Positions 32,608 to 43,922 are shown, counted from the stretch's first letter. The stretch: 64,000 nt of DNA from Diphasiastrum complanatum (GCA_029204225.1 CM055103.1:3441224-3505223), one strand, 5' to 3'. Notes: generated from the letters alone by a model not told the origin. Translations and numbers: made by a program.

Positions 32608-33479
32608 ATTTCGGTAAATCTAATTTTGGAGTTCTACGTTCATATGCAGGTGATCTTCATCTAGGAGATAATCTAACAAGCAGATTATCACATCTCCCTT
32701 TATAATGATTAGCTCTAATTTGTGAATCATGTATGACAAATCTTAATTGTGGTCTTGTCCGTGGGCTTGATTCAGGCTGTTCATTTGGAAGATTCGGTTA
32801 TGGAAGGTACCTCTCATCATAATTTTCAGTATCCATGATCTCTACAAAGTAGTACTATAATACTACTTGTTTTTTCTCCCCCCACGGAGTGGTTGGGAAT
32901 AGGAATGAAGTGGTATGAAAATGGTGCAGTAAATAAGGAAAATGAAAAATTCGGATAATTGGAGCATGAAAACAAGTGGATGAGAAAAAACTAGTCAGCT
33001 AACTGAAAAAGTACTGCACAGGTAGAAACAATGTTATGGTACATTTTAATAGAAATTAATAAAACATGAAGTAATTTAGAACATGTATATTGAATCTATT
33101 AAGCAATAAAATGTTGAAAAAGAAACGAGAAAAAAGTGGATGCAACAGAAATTGCCATTGTAATTTGGTCATATCATGCACTAATCTAAGTGAGTTGTCA
33201 ATGTCACCAATGTTTGGTAAAACTCCTCGATTTATAAAACTGCCAATGTTGAATGCTCTTGATTTACCCAAAGACATGCTTAAAACTTGAACCTGCCCAT
33301 TAAGCATCCTATCACTTTTATCTAATCAACCGAAAAGACTACTACTCATAACATATCTCTTTTCATACATGACAAGTATAAGTCAACAATCTAATTCTAA
33401 GCATTCAACATCACAACTCTGGCCTGTCATTTTGGTTAACTCAAATAAGATCTACTCAATTATCGTACTTCTTACGTGA
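32608..33479 (-). other. Gypsy B gag start, leader and possible LTR edge
   Basis: Equivalent to 9691-10549. Minus-strand ATG near 32836 opens MDTENY. The possible LTR edge is TGTTTGG at 33211, preceded by CAATGTCACCA. No other gene is seen. Confidence 0.4.
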
Positions 33480-34032
33480 TCCCTATTCACGAACTATGGA
33501 TCCATAATCTCTCATTCACTTGACAAATAGACGAGTCTTTCTCACATTCACAATTCACATCAATTCATATCAGAATACTACAAGTTTTCAACACACAATC
33601 ATATACAACAAACAGTACATGGAAATGGTAAGAAGTACTCCAAGGATTCTCATTCCAATGACAATAGCTTCTTACAAAACTTCATGCAACAGGTGCAGCC
33701 CACTCATCAACTCCGCTAATCACTAGTCTGATCACCAACACATCGTATCGACTATCCTTCTCTAGATTGCCCATCGGCGCTCCCATCTCTAGACTGTTCG
33801 ATCTCTACACACTCACACTCTTCCCATCATCAACTCTGGTTGCATCCCCCTCTTTCCTCAACCTCTCTTCTATTCTATTATTTTCTTATTCTAACTTGCC
33901 ATCGAGTTTCTTGGCTTTGTCACTTTCTACAACCCAATATTGTTGAACTTCCCACTAATAGGTCACATCCAAGTAACTCTTACATAACTAACTATTCTTT
34001 CCTCAACTCATGGTCTTACACAGCAAGATGCT

Positions 34033-34521
34033 ATGGTTGGGCTCACAAGTACAAGTCTAGCTACTGTAGTTCTTGGATCAACCGACATCATAAATATTCC
34101 TTCGACTGATTGTGATGTTGGCAGAGAATCTACCAACATTGGCAAGATGCTAGATGATGGTCTCCAAGTCGATTTTGGAAAAGATGCTTGCTTGGTTAAG
34201 AGGGATCTTGATGTCATGGTAGCAAGTGGGACTAGATGTGGTAATCTTTTCAAGATTAATGCTAATCCTTGTGGAAATGTGGCCAAGAGGAGCTTGGATT
34301 ATCTCAAGGAGGATAAGGAAAGTGATGTACCTCAACCTCTGTTCCAAGATGGTTCTTTGGCAAAAGCACATGGAGATGGTTATTACCAAGGAGGTCTACT
34401 CCTCATCAAATATCTTATTTTGTTCATTTGGATGATCTCATTTCATCATGTAGAAGCAAAGATGGTGCCATTTCATGTGACTTCTTATTTAAAAACTTCA
34501 ATTGGAAGTATCTTTTATTAA
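34033..34521 (+). CDS. Segment X ORF 1, copy 3 (162 residues)
   Basis: Starts MVGLTSTSLATVVLGSTD, then ESTNIGKMLDDGLQVDFGK and CGNLFKINA. A 2-bp difference (CAACATTGG against CAACAATTGG) keeps the N-terminal part in frame here but not in copies 1 and 2. The copia pre-integrase resemblance is pattern-level only. No zinc finger or catalytic residues are seen. Confidence 0.35.
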   Translation: MVGLTSTSLATVVLGSTDIINIPSTDCDVGRESTNIGKMLDDGLQVDFGKDACLVKRDLDVMVASGTRCGNLFKINANPCGNVAKRSLDYLKEDKESDVPQPLFQDGSLAKAHGDGYYQGGLLLIKYLILFIWMISFHHVEAKMVPFHVTSYLKTSIGSIFY

Positions 34522-35006
34522 TGGTGCTTGATAAGAAGATTGCAATACTTGATAATTTGGGGATCTTTAGAATGATATGCTTTGCCAAAATTCCTTGGCA
34601 TATAAGGATTAAGGAGGATCTCATCTCAATCAAGAGGATGATGGTAGGATTTTCAAATCTACCAAAAATCCAAGTGCATGATGGAGATTTGCCAAGGCTT
34701 GAGGAGGAGTCTTCTCAACACATGGTTTCATGGAGATCTTCAAGAGGCAAGGCCGAGTCTATGAGGCTCACAATACATGGCAAAGAGGGGCAATTTTCAG
34801 GTTGTATCTACTTCAACACATTCACATTTGCTTCTCTTCCATTATTTGATGTAACATCTTGCTTTATTGAGATTTCTACATCTCAAATTTCAAGTAAGGC
34901 AATACTAGTTTTGTATGATGCCTATTGTATGGACATTTTATTTCTTCTCATTGATGGCTTAGATATGTTTCCAAATCATTTTGAAAGCAAGTGGTTGTGT
35001 CATTAA
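34428..35006 (+). CDS. Segment X ORF 2, copy 3 (192 residues)
   Basis: Matches the other two ORF 2 copies until FESKWLCH, where TAA ends it. A downstream 39-bp loss (GTGAAAAAACTTCTC) is also specific to this copy. Function unknown. Confidence 0.3.
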   Translation: MDDLISSCRSKDGAISCDFLFKNFNWKYLLLMVLDKKIAILDNLGIFRMICFAKIPWHIRIKEDLISIKRMMVGFSNLPKIQVHDGDLPRLEEESSQHMVSWRSSRGKAESMRLTIHGKEGQFSGCIYFNTFTFASLPLFDVTSCFIEISTSQISSKAILVLYDAYCMDILFLLIDGLDMFPNHFESKWLCH

Positions 35007-35178
35007 ATGTATGCTCTTGGATCTAGTAAGAGCAAGAATGAGTTTGTTACTCATAGTGTGAAAAAACTTCTCTTGAGATTGACTGAATCATCCATGAAGG
35101 ACACTATGTACATCCTTGAGCAAGATCAATATACTGTTTGGTTTCAAGATTAGATTCATCATGGAAAAAGTTCATAGT

Positions 35179-35840
35179 ATGTGGACTAGTGAAGCTAGAA
35201 TTGAAAATCATGATAATCATCACATTTGCTCATCTTATGATCTTGATCTTTATGAGGCATGGAAGTCTCGGATTTCACTCTTTATGGTGCAACCATCTTC
35301 ATGCAAGTGGAGCTTTCAAGTCAAAGATCATCATCAAGCATGGAGGAACACAAGGATATGGTGGCAAATTTCTTTGACAAGGGCAAGAGGCGGTGCCCCT
35401 CTTTGACAAGGAGGGGCGGGTTTTTCCCCGCCCCTCTTTGAGGAGAAGGGTCGAGTTCAATCATGCCGCCCCTGATTTAGGGAAACATATTTAATGGTAG
35501 CCATCAAGGGTGGGTTTTGGCTGCCCCTTCTAGGGACTTTTAGTGTACTAAGCACATTATATTCTTGATATCGACCTAGGACCTCTCCTTCAACACACTT
35601 GACCGTTGTTTGATTTGTTGCTTGTGGAGCTTTTGTACTGTGGCATTCATGTGAATCCAAAGTAAGCACCTTATGATACTCGTGATATCGACCTAGGACC
35701 TGTTCTTCAACACACCTGATCCTTGTCTGGTGCTTGTGGAGCTTCTATGGTGTCGTGAATTCTAGTAGAACAGCATGGATTCAAATTTCCATCCAAACCC
35801 TTGCGTCATGGCTCTCCTTCTTAGAAAAGCAAAGATAGAA
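35179..35840. other. 662-bp stretch present only in copy B
   Basis: Bounded by ATGTGGA on the left (35179-35185) and the same 7-mer just outside on the right (35841-35847); copy A has a single ATGTGGA. It contains a GC-rich hairpin (35411-35436) and tandem-like wording TGATATCGACCTAGGACCT twice (35564 and 35682). Either a deletion in A or an insertion in B. Only short ORFs. Confidence 0.6.
35411..35436 (+). other. Perfect GC-rich hairpin
   Basis: Arms GAGGGGCGGG and CCCGCCCCTC, 10 bp, loop TTTTTC. A competing arm GCCCCTC lies at 35395-35401. Very GC-rich against the AT-rich surroundings. Could form a stable RNA stem or cruciform; no known element end was recognised. Confidence 0.7.
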
Positions 35841-36388
35841 ATGTGGATCTATGTTGGCTCTAAGTGCAGGCCCACAAACTCACAACCAGATCCTAATTCA
35901 TCTATTCAGAGCTAACCTTTGTGATAGGTATGTACGCCTTCCAAACTTGTAAAATTGATATATCAATCCGTCCAACTCCGCCATGCCTATTTTGCAAGGG
36001 TATTAAAAGTGGCGGTTTAAGAATGCTTCCTAGGGTGAGAACTCAACTAGGACGTGGTATCAATGCAGGTTAAACCACACTTTCCCATTGCCAGGCTGAG
36101 TGGGAGTAGGCTAGTGGCATTCCAAGAGGTCTAGATACCTATAATTACAGTTTTGAGGAGCTTCAACAAGAAGAAGGTGCACGAGAAGAGGAGATGCTCT
36201 AGTGGTGGGAATGATTCAATAGCTGGTCGGAGGAACTAATTAAAGTTGGAAGCTTATTTTCAAACTTTGGCCTCCTACATCAAAAGGTTGGAAGCACACA
36301 AAGCCTCATGCATGATTCAACTATTTACCGGGTCTAAATCTTTAGTTCACAGTAAGAGAATTGTATTTGAAAATCAGATCAGCCAAAA
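35841..36388. repeat. Conserved block S, copy 2
   Basis: About 95 percent like 12246-12810 by eye, but without the telo-box and with a small GTTTGGAGGC loss near 36207. Non-coding. Confidence 0.6.
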
Positions 36389-36486
36389 GGGTCCTTAGCT
36401 CAATGGTAAAGCATTGGGGTCTTGTTATGAGGTGCTCGCGTAGCCTTCCATCTCCCCAAGATGTGGGTTCGACCCCCGCAGGCTCC
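36389..36486 (+). tRNA. tRNA-like sequence 2
   Basis: 98 nt, GGGTCCT...AGGCTCC acceptor ends (one pair lost against copy 1), D-arm GCTC...AAGC better than copy 1, B-box GGTTCGACCCC, T-arm GTGGG/CCCGC with a 7-nt loop. Same long anticodon-side loop. TTTT and TTTTTT follow within ~50 nt. Confidence 0.5.
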
Positions 36487-37609
36487 AACACCACTTTTGA
36501 ATTCCTTCTTCTTTTTTATCGAATCCATGCATGCGACAAGGGAGCGAGGAGAGCGAGAACAACGATTACATACACACAGATTACAAGGTAGCGTCAGCAG
36601 CAATAATCGCTATTAAATTCTTCCAATCATAATAGCATCCAACGATTCCTTCTTCTTCTTCTTCTTCTTCTACACTCACAACAGTACTCAGGTTTGATAG
36701 CAAAACAGATCAATGCATGTACTAACTCAAAGATATTGTGCTGATCAGCTTTCTCACCAGAAATTTCAAACCATGTTTAATCATTCATGGATTGTTCACA
36801 TGATTGTCAAGGAATTAATCATTTGAGCTCTCAACATAGCAGCAGAAATTGGTATTGATCAGACAAACAAACCATATGCACGAATTTAAATTAATAAGCT
36901 TCGCATTACGAAGTTCAGCCTTATTACCCAATGCATACATGCCTGCAGTCCGAGCCAGCCAAGCGCAAACAAACTCGCGTCTGGATTATTCAGATTTCGC
37001 TTCAAACAAATCTAGCTAAAACTCATGTGCACCAAGTTGGGAATAAGAAGCGAGATATCTACAGCCACTGCATGCATGCCTGCAGTTGTTTCGCATCATG
37101 CATGCATCGTAACGAGAATGAAAATTAATTGCTCCTTAATAATGATGGATGTGGCTTAATTCCTTAAATTCTTCATGTCTTTCCAAGCTGGCTCGAAAGG
37201 ATCAGAAACAAATCTGCCAGGAAACGCAGGAAAAGAGTTCGGGAGCCCAGATATATATATATATGCAATTCATTAAACAACAAGCGATCATAAAGACGAT
37301 AAAGGCGTTTTGGAGGATGGGTACAAGTGGAGAAAGGATGGTCAGAAGGCTGTAGAGAACAGTCCTCACCCGAGTTGCCTATACATACCTTCTCGAGCAG
37401 CAATGTGGGCTACTGCTTAATCATTTATTCCTGGGGAATGTTTGCAATTTCCTACATATGTTTATTTGAATCTAGAAAATTGTATGGAATTTCTCGTTTT
37501 TTTCCTATATAGGAATTGAACAACAGCTTCTTGTGGTGAAACTAATCTGGGAGTTGATCATCATCATCAATTGTGGCCTATAGGATGCTGCTTGTTTTCA
37601 AAATCATGT
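36487..37609. other. Conserved non-coding flank, copy 2
   Basis: Counterpart of 12909-13984, with extra short stretches (for example CTCTCAACATAGCAG and GTCTGGATTATTCAG) and only a short AT run at 37252-37264. No gene seen. Confidence 0.6.
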
Positions 37610-38366
37610 GCCCGATGATCTCACTAGCTTTAGTGATGCTTAATTTCATGCTCTCGTGCCTTTGATGACCTTTCCGTACATTGTTTTGAGGTAGCTAGTA
37701 GTTGTGGAAGACTACTTTATATGCCACAAGTTAATCATGTCCTCCATGATCTCTCTAGCTTTAGTCATGCTTAATTTAATGGTCTCGTGCCTTTGATGAC
37801 CTTTCTGTACATTTTCTTGAGGTAGCTAGTAGTTGTGGAAGACTACTTTATATGCCACAAGTTAATCATGTGCTCGATGATCTCTCTAGCTTTCGTGATG
37901 CTTAATGTAATGCTCTCGTGCCTTTGATGACCTTTCCGTACATTTTTTTGAGCACACAAGTTAATCATGTGCTCGATGATCTCTCTAGCTTTAGTGATGC
38001 TTAATTTCATGCTCTCGTGCCTTTGATGACCTTTCCGTACATTTTTTTGAGGTAGCTAGTAGTTGTGGAAGACTGCTTTATATGCCACAAGTCAATCAAT
38101 CATGTGCTCGATGATCTCTCTAGCTTTAGTGATGCTTAATTTAATGCTCTCGTGCCTTTGATGACCTTTCCGTACATTTTTTTGAGGTAGCTAGTAGTTG
38201 TGGAAGACTGCTTTATATGCCACAAGTTAATCAATCATGTGCTCGATGATCTCTCTAGCTTTAGTGATGCTTAATTTCATGCTCTCGTGCCTTTGATGAC
38301 CTTTCCGTACATTTTTTTGAGGTAGCTAGTAGTTGTGGAAGACTACGTTATATGCCACAAGTTAAA
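37610..38366 (+). repeat. Minisatellite of ~131-bp units, 6 units
   Basis: Same unit as 13985-16556; unit 3 is the short form. It is closer to a clean consensus than the long array (fewer private changes), which suggests either less time since homogenisation or loss of variant units. Confidence 0.9.
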
Positions 38367-39165
38367 ATCATGTGAAGGACAAAAGGGACAACGGGCCACT
38401 AAAGTATGCCATGTGTCCCAAGGCTAGGATCTATTAGGAGAGGAGAGAGGTTGAGGTAATCTCATGTAGGCTGCACAATACACACCGACTAGTTGTATAA
38501 CCTACCGAGCTACGAATATCTAGGGTACTATGTTAGTACACCCGGTGGTAGCCCATGGAGGTGAACAAGATGTAGGGTACCATGGGTGCATGGCCCAACA
38601 ACGAGCTACTAAATGGACATGCCTCAGAAGGCTGGAATTCATGGCCAAACTGTATGAGGACATTTTTTGCTCTAAACATAATACCCACCTAGGTTTTGAA
38701 TTCTCAGTGTTTATGTCATGAAATTGAACCTAGTAGAAACTTGTAGTCATAGTACATTTGACATGGCACATCCAATGATCTAAACTAAATTCACATAATC
38801 TAACTCACCCATTACTATGGACAACTTCATCTACATTTTCTTCATAGATTGCATAGGAATGAGAGAAAGATGAACACCTGCAATGGATGACGATCACCCA
38901 AGCTGAATTGGAAAGGAATGAGCAGGATCATCACGCAATGGTAGAGCTCTATGAGGTGTGCACGATGGTGGACAAGAGGCAGAAGAGGAGAATAGCATAC
39001 AAAATCAATCATTAATGCTACCCAGGTGCGTTGAATCGTTGGTGCTTCTCACTATGAATGCCCCATGCCCCAGGGCCAGAATTCCCGGATTGCAAATTGC
39101 CCATCCACACATTCGGCTCCCCATAATTTGAACACCCACTTAGGGTGCTGCAATGTTGCAGGCAC
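38367..39165. repeat. Conserved block T, copy 2
   Basis: Matches 16557-17335. Homology ends near GGCACCTACTTGCC. Short ORFs only (63-90 residues), not conserved as proteins between copies. Confidence 0.5.
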
Positions 39166-41289
39166 CTACTTGCCCACCAACTCCTCGCCTCTAACCTGCG
39201 CCCAGCTCCTCATGCCATCCTCTAGCGAGCCCCCTCCTCCTGTGTCTCGATGTGTCTGCCCGGTGTCTCCTCAACCTTCAAGCACACCCTTCAATTGCAT
39301 GCCTGCCTATGCGAGCCAATCAGGTGAATAGTCAAGACTTGAAGTCCACTGTGCGCCCGAAGTCCGCGATCCCTTTGGGTGCGCTCTCTCAAAGCCAAAA
39401 GGACAGTCCTTGAAAATAGAGGACCATCTTTATTCTAAACTCATTGCTGAAACTGTGATTCTAGTAGATATGAGATTACATAGCCGAACAGAGAGATGTA
39501 CACTAACAGAGAACACGTACAATGGTGGGATGACTGCGATGAATAAAAGGCCATGTCACCAATGATACACTTCAAAATTAAAAAACAACCCTCACTAATT
39601 CAAAAGTACGTGTTTGTATTTGAATCACAGAGGCTTCAATCGAAGACTTTTGGAATTTAAAAATGAAGAAGGGCCCATTTAGGAGAATACAATTGAAACC
39701 TGCCATCGTGTGTAAGTCCCAATCCAATGATCACATAGTTATTTGATTCATTAGAAATTAATAAAAGGACATTAGGCCAAAACGAGGAAATGAAATGTCA
39801 CAGGGCCTAATACTCTATCAAAACATTTAGATTGATCAAGTTCAATCACTCGATTGACTATGTCAAGTGATAAGGACCATGATCTTGCATTAGACATGTG
39901 TTGGGATTGTGAGAGGTTTGATCAGCTAATTCTGCTAATGGAATCCGAATAGAGGGAAAGATGTCCTCTGCGTCTCTTCCGATATTGTGATCAATTAATG
40001 ACCAATGTGCTTCCTGTGATCTCGCTATTTGGGATATGTTGTTCTCTGTCAGATTCATGATATGCCTAGATAGAGTCGAACTCTTAATTATAACTACTTC
40101 TACTAATTAAGATCTATCGTTTTCCAAGGTGTAGCCAAACATTGCTGATCTACTGCTGATTTAATTATGATGAGCCTTTATGTGGAAAAAATAGATGCGG
40201 AGGAAGGAAGTGGTCTTCAATTTGATCAATGATTACAATAACCGCCTGAGCCACTACCAATGGCTTTCAGTTTGTTGTCTCCTTCATCCGTGGACTTCTT
40301 TTGTCATGTTGGTACTTCATTGATCTTGAGTCATGAAGACGCACCGATTTCGTAGCTGCCTTTGCAGCCGTAGACCAAGCTGTCATTGGTTGAGCTTCGG
40401 TCTTCGCAGCTCGTAGACCGCAAGTGCGGACTTGCGGTTCCCTTCAGTTGTGTTTGCTCATTATCTGGACATTGCGATTTGTTGTGATTTGTAGTTTTTT
40501 ACAGTAAGCAGGTTGTTGGCCTTCGTTATCTTCGTTGTTCGTATGTGATGCAGTTTCGGTAGCGGTGGTTTGTGGGTCATAAGCTAGCAATGCTTTGAGG
40601 GTGGAAACTTCAAGTTTCTTGACTTTGAGCTATATGAATTTCATGAGCTCAAAATTTCTCAAATTCAATCATTTTATGAGAAAACCTTGAGTGACAAGCA
40701 CCGAAAGTGAGCTTTTCCAGAAGATGCACATTGAATTTCGGTCATCTTGTGTGATAGTGATAAACCTCATTGACAAGGGGTTGAACTTGAGCTATCTTAA
40801 TATCCTAGACTTGGGACTGGTTGAGTCTGATTACTTGATGAGCCATGTCAGGTGACAAGCAGCAAAGTCACACATTAGGCATCAAACTTTGGCTTTCCCA
40901 AGTGATAAACAACAAATTCGACCTATATGAATTTTGTAAGCTCAACATAAGTTGAAATCAATCGGTCTGTGAGCAACCTAGAGTAATAATTGCCAAGATG
41001 GAGCTGCTTTGATTGATGTGAGCTTTGGTTGACTTCCTTCGACTAATATGACTTTCGATTGATGTGCACACCTTCTTCTTAGTTGACTTGCTACCTGAAT
41101 TTGGTTGAGATCAGCCAGATTTGTAGAAAATCGTTCAAGTATGTTTGGAGATGATTCTAGATTCTTGAAGCACAAGAATTTCTCCTTGATTCTCCCTCCC
41201 TCCAAACTTTGTAAGATGAGAAGAGCTAATGATGAATTGGAAAATAGAACAGTTAGTAGATCATCATACAAGGGGTGGATACACCAGGT
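39166..41289. other. Unexplained, apparently single-copy DNA
   Basis: Not repeated elsewhere in the window. 39166-39420 is GC-rich with a Pro/Ser-rich plus ORF (39065-39331, 88 residues, CAQLLMPSSSEPPPPVSRC). The rest is AT-rich with ORFs under 130 residues. A 9-bp hairpin ACCGCAAGT/ACTTGCGGT with GCGG loop lies at 40417-40438. It might be original host DNA or a decayed element; no domain was recognised. Confidence 0.5.
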
Positions 41290-41360
41290 CGTAATTGGAA
41301 GAAGAGATCTCCATTGATCTTCGTGGTGTGGTCCTGAAAGCCCAAATAGTTGAATTTGCA

Positions 41361-41582
41361 TCAAGGAGAGTATGGGGTACTTTTGCGATGCTTCACAAAG
41401 TAATGGGTTAGGAGGTTATGTACAACATTATTGAGAAAGAAAGTACCTCTATCACTTACTAACTCTATTGGACAACCGAATCGAGTAATAATGTTTTCAT
41501 ACAGAAATTTGGCTATAGCTTTTGCGGTAGCTTGTCTAGTTGCTCTAGCCTCTATCCAGTTTGTAGCATAGTCAGTGGCCAC
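41361..41582 (-). pseudogene. Gypsy integrase core, copy C
   Basis: MATDYATNWIEARATRQ, FGCPIELVSDRGTFFLNN and HRKSTPYSP. Two catalytic Asp contexts are present. The catalytic Glu region is absent, as the fragment ends at ~41345 after a join to WAFRTTT-like sequence. Confidence 0.8.
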
Positions 41583-41629
41583 TAAGATGTATCTTGATTG
41601 AGTACCACGGGCGGCTAGGCTGATTGTTC

Positions 41630-41845
41630 CTATAAAATCAATTGCCCCTTATCAAATGCTTCTCCTTTGATTATTAAAGTTAAAGGTATGAATTCAGCTC
41701 GTTGAGGAGTCTTGATTCTTTGACAGACATCACATGTTTTGATTTGTGCATATGTATCCTTAAATAACGGCCACCGGTATCCGGCTAATAGTATTTTCTT
41801 CGCCGGAACTGTCAAATGAGAAGTGTCCTCCTCCTTCACCTTCAT
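41630..41845 (-). pseudogene. Gypsy H2C2 zinc finger, copy C
   Basis: 71 residues: KKILLAGYRWPLFKDTYAQI, then KTCDVCQRIKTP, giving the Cys pair of the H2C2 finger, and ILIIKGEAFDKG spacer. It is the cleanest zinc-finger copy in the window; an indel near 41640 cuts the link to integrase. Confidence 0.8.
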
Positions 41846-42192
41846 GCGATAAAAAAATTATTTGTTCTATCTCATCCTCATTAATGCATCTCCTAATAAA
41901 TCCATATACACCTTTTTTATACAGTTGTAAGGTAGGGTCTAGATTCCAAAATTACTTTGCGTTGATTGACTTTAAACATAGTTGGACAGACATAATCTTA
42001 AAGTCGAACTCTAGAAGGATAAGTAGCCATTTTGCTATACGACCAATGTTTCATGGTTTATTCAACATATATAGCAACGCTTGATGATTGGTATAGAATC
42101 TAAATTGATTTCCTAGTAGATAATGGCATAAGTTTTGTACAACATATATCATTGTCAAAGCTTCTCTTTCGACTATGGAATTATTTACTTCA

Positions 42193-42531
42193 TTAGAAAC
42201 TGAATCGAATCGCATAATCTTTTTTAAATTCTCTCGCCTGTGTTAGGATGACTCCAATAGAATAGTTACTAGCGTCAGTATGAACATGGAATTCCAATTG
42301 GGAGTTTGGTGCTCGGAGAATGGGTGCAGTGACAAGTGTGTGCTTCAAATCGTCAACTACTTGTATTATTTCTTTGGTCCATTCTGGATCTGTAACAACT
42401 TCATAAATTAATCTGGCTTTTCCTACAAAATCAAGAATAAATATGCGGTAATAATTACAATGCCCTACAAAGATATAGATTAAATTTTCCTTTACCATGG
42501 CTGGTAGTGGTATTTCTTGAATAACTTTCAC
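42193..42531 (-). pseudogene. Gypsy RT connection and RNase H start, copy C
   Basis: 112 residues: MKVIQEIPLPAMVKENLIYI, FVGHCNYYRIFILDFVGKA, DPEWTKEIIQVVDDLKHTLV, then FHVHTDASNYSIGVILTQ. The RNase H catalytic Asp in HTD is intact. Continuous with the copia piece on its upstream side. Confidence 0.85.
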
Positions 42532-42554
42532 CTTAGCCGGATCCGTCGAGAGAC

Positions 42555-43375
42555 AACTTGATGTCGAACAAAGTGGTATTGAATCTCAATATGTTTCATC
42601 CGAGCATGGAATCGAGGATTCTTTGTCATAGCAATGCAACTCTTGCTATCACACTTGAGAATTGTCCGTTGATGTTCTTGAAGAATTAAGAGATCATTGA
42701 GTAATCTCCTTAACCAGATAATTTCTTTGGTTGCTTGACAAGCTGCTACATACTCAGCTTCTGCACTAGAAAGAGATATAGTTGGCTACTTCTTACTTGT
42801 CCAAGAAATAACTCCAGAACCAAGCATGAAACAATACCCTGATGTTGACCTTCTTTCTTCAGTATCACCTGCCCAGTCAGTATCATAGAAACTAATTAGT
42901 TGTAATACATTGTTAGCATTATTTTCACTTAATGTACTACCAAAATTAGAAGTTCCACACAAATATCTAAGTATTCTCTTAACAACTATCCAATGAAGAT
43001 GACCAGGATTACTTAGAAACTGATTGACAACACTAACTGCAAAAGCAATATCAGGTCGAGTAGATATTGCAGTATACATTAAACTGCCAACAACACTTCG
43101 ATATGGAATTGCTTCCATCAATTCTTGTAATTGTTCTTTGTTTTGTGGACACATATCTTTGGATAACTTCAAGTTGTTTTCCATAGGTGTACTCACAGGC
43201 TTACAGTTAGTCATTGCAAACTTCTGTAACAATTCTTCAATATACTTCTTCTTACTAAGGTGTATTGTCTTAAGCTGCTTATTCCTTTTAACTTGAATAC
43301 CCAGACAATAGTGTAGATCGCCATAGTCTACCATCTCAAACTCAGAAGATAGTCTTGACTTGCAATAGTTCAGAA
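42555..43375 (-). mobile_element. Copia RT-RNase H piece embedded in gypsy RT
   Basis: A copia segment without LTRs: FEMVDYGDLHYCLGIQVKR, YIEELLQKFAM, PVSTPMENNLKLS, GSLMYTAISTRPDIAFAVS, YDTDWAGD.EERRSTSGYCF, then (after a stop at ~42790) LSSAEAEYVAACQATKEIIW and FHARMKHIEI. It is a different copia lineage from H and J. The flanks are gypsy RT that is continuous in fragment D, where about 20 bp lie at this point. Confidence 0.85.
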
Positions 43376-43562
43376 AAGCGATATGTCCTAGGACATCACT
43401 ATGTGTTACCCAAATTTGACATTTCTCCGAATTCAATGAAAGTACACACTTTCTACATTGGATGAATTTTTTTCCAGGAGCATGAAGATGTTCAAAATTT
43501 TTAGATTTAACACCAATGTCATGTAGATATTGTTGGATTATTCTCCATCTTAATGATTTCAA
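42786..43562 (-). pseudogene. In-frame gypsy-copia fusion ORF, 258 residues
   Basis: Residues ~1-60 are gypsy RT just after the catalytic motif (QQYLHDIGVKSKNFEHLHAPG, RKCVLSLNSEKC, VTHSDVLGHIA). From residue ~63 on it is copia RT and RNase H to SGVISWTSKK. There is one reading frame across the join near 43375. The gypsy YLDD has become YLHD, so that active site is damaged. Probably a chance fusion rather than a working chimera. Confidence 0.75.
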
Positions 43563-43922
43563 AGCTAGTTACTATAAGATCAAACGTGATTTCTATCACT
43601 ATTGTATTTGTTTGAAATTGATAGGCGTAGTCATGCATTGAGAAAGAGGAAGATAGTTTATTCCACCACGCACGAAAGTATTCTTTCTAAACAGTCAAAT
43701 TATTTTCATTTGTTTCTTTTCGAGTTCGTTTCTTTTTTAGTTCGACCTATCTTCTGTACACCTCTTTTCGACATGGTATCACAACGAAATCTCTAATACG
43801 ATGCATGTGGTCGTGAAAAGAAAATGTCGCAAAAGAAGAGGGTATGATTTTATATTCTTGGAAAAGTATGGATATGAATTGCTTATGTAAAACCAAAAAA
43901 CTTATTACCTTTTTTTAAAGAA
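43531..43922 (+). mobile_element. Copia LTR (internally deleted), primer site and leader stub
   Basis: Starts TGTTGGATTATTCTCC and after ~22 bp jumps to GATTTCAAAGC, losing most of the LTR, then ends ...CTTTTCGACA at 43773. The primer site is TGGTATCACAAC (43774-43785), mutated at the end. The leader ends at an AT run near 43922. Confidence 0.65.

Larger units (their letters stand above)
33480..35178 (+). mobile_element. Segment X, copy 3
   Basis: The longest-open copy: the pre-integrase-like ORF runs unbroken from MVGLTSTSLA. It is contiguous on the right with 662 bp (35179-35840) missing from copy 2, suggesting that copy 3 keeps the fuller original. Confidence 0.5.
41290..43530 (-). mobile_element. 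Ty3/gypsy fragment C with embedded copia piece
   Basis: Minus strand: RT palm edge, a copia RT-RNase H piece (42555-43375) embedded in RT, the RT connection, RNase H, H2C2 finger and integrase core. The left end is joined to unique DNA at ~41290 and the right end stops at 43530 against copia LTR, exactly as in fragment D. Confidence 0.8.

Noticed and set aside
39065-39331. Pro/Ser-rich 88-residue ORF as a host exon
   Set aside because: It begins inside block T, has no splice-site or homologue evidence, and low complexity explains the open frame.
40978-41364. 128-residue minus ORF with WRSLLPITTWCIHPLY
   Set aside because: Crosses the join of unique DNA to the gypsy fragment; no domain, so taken as chance.
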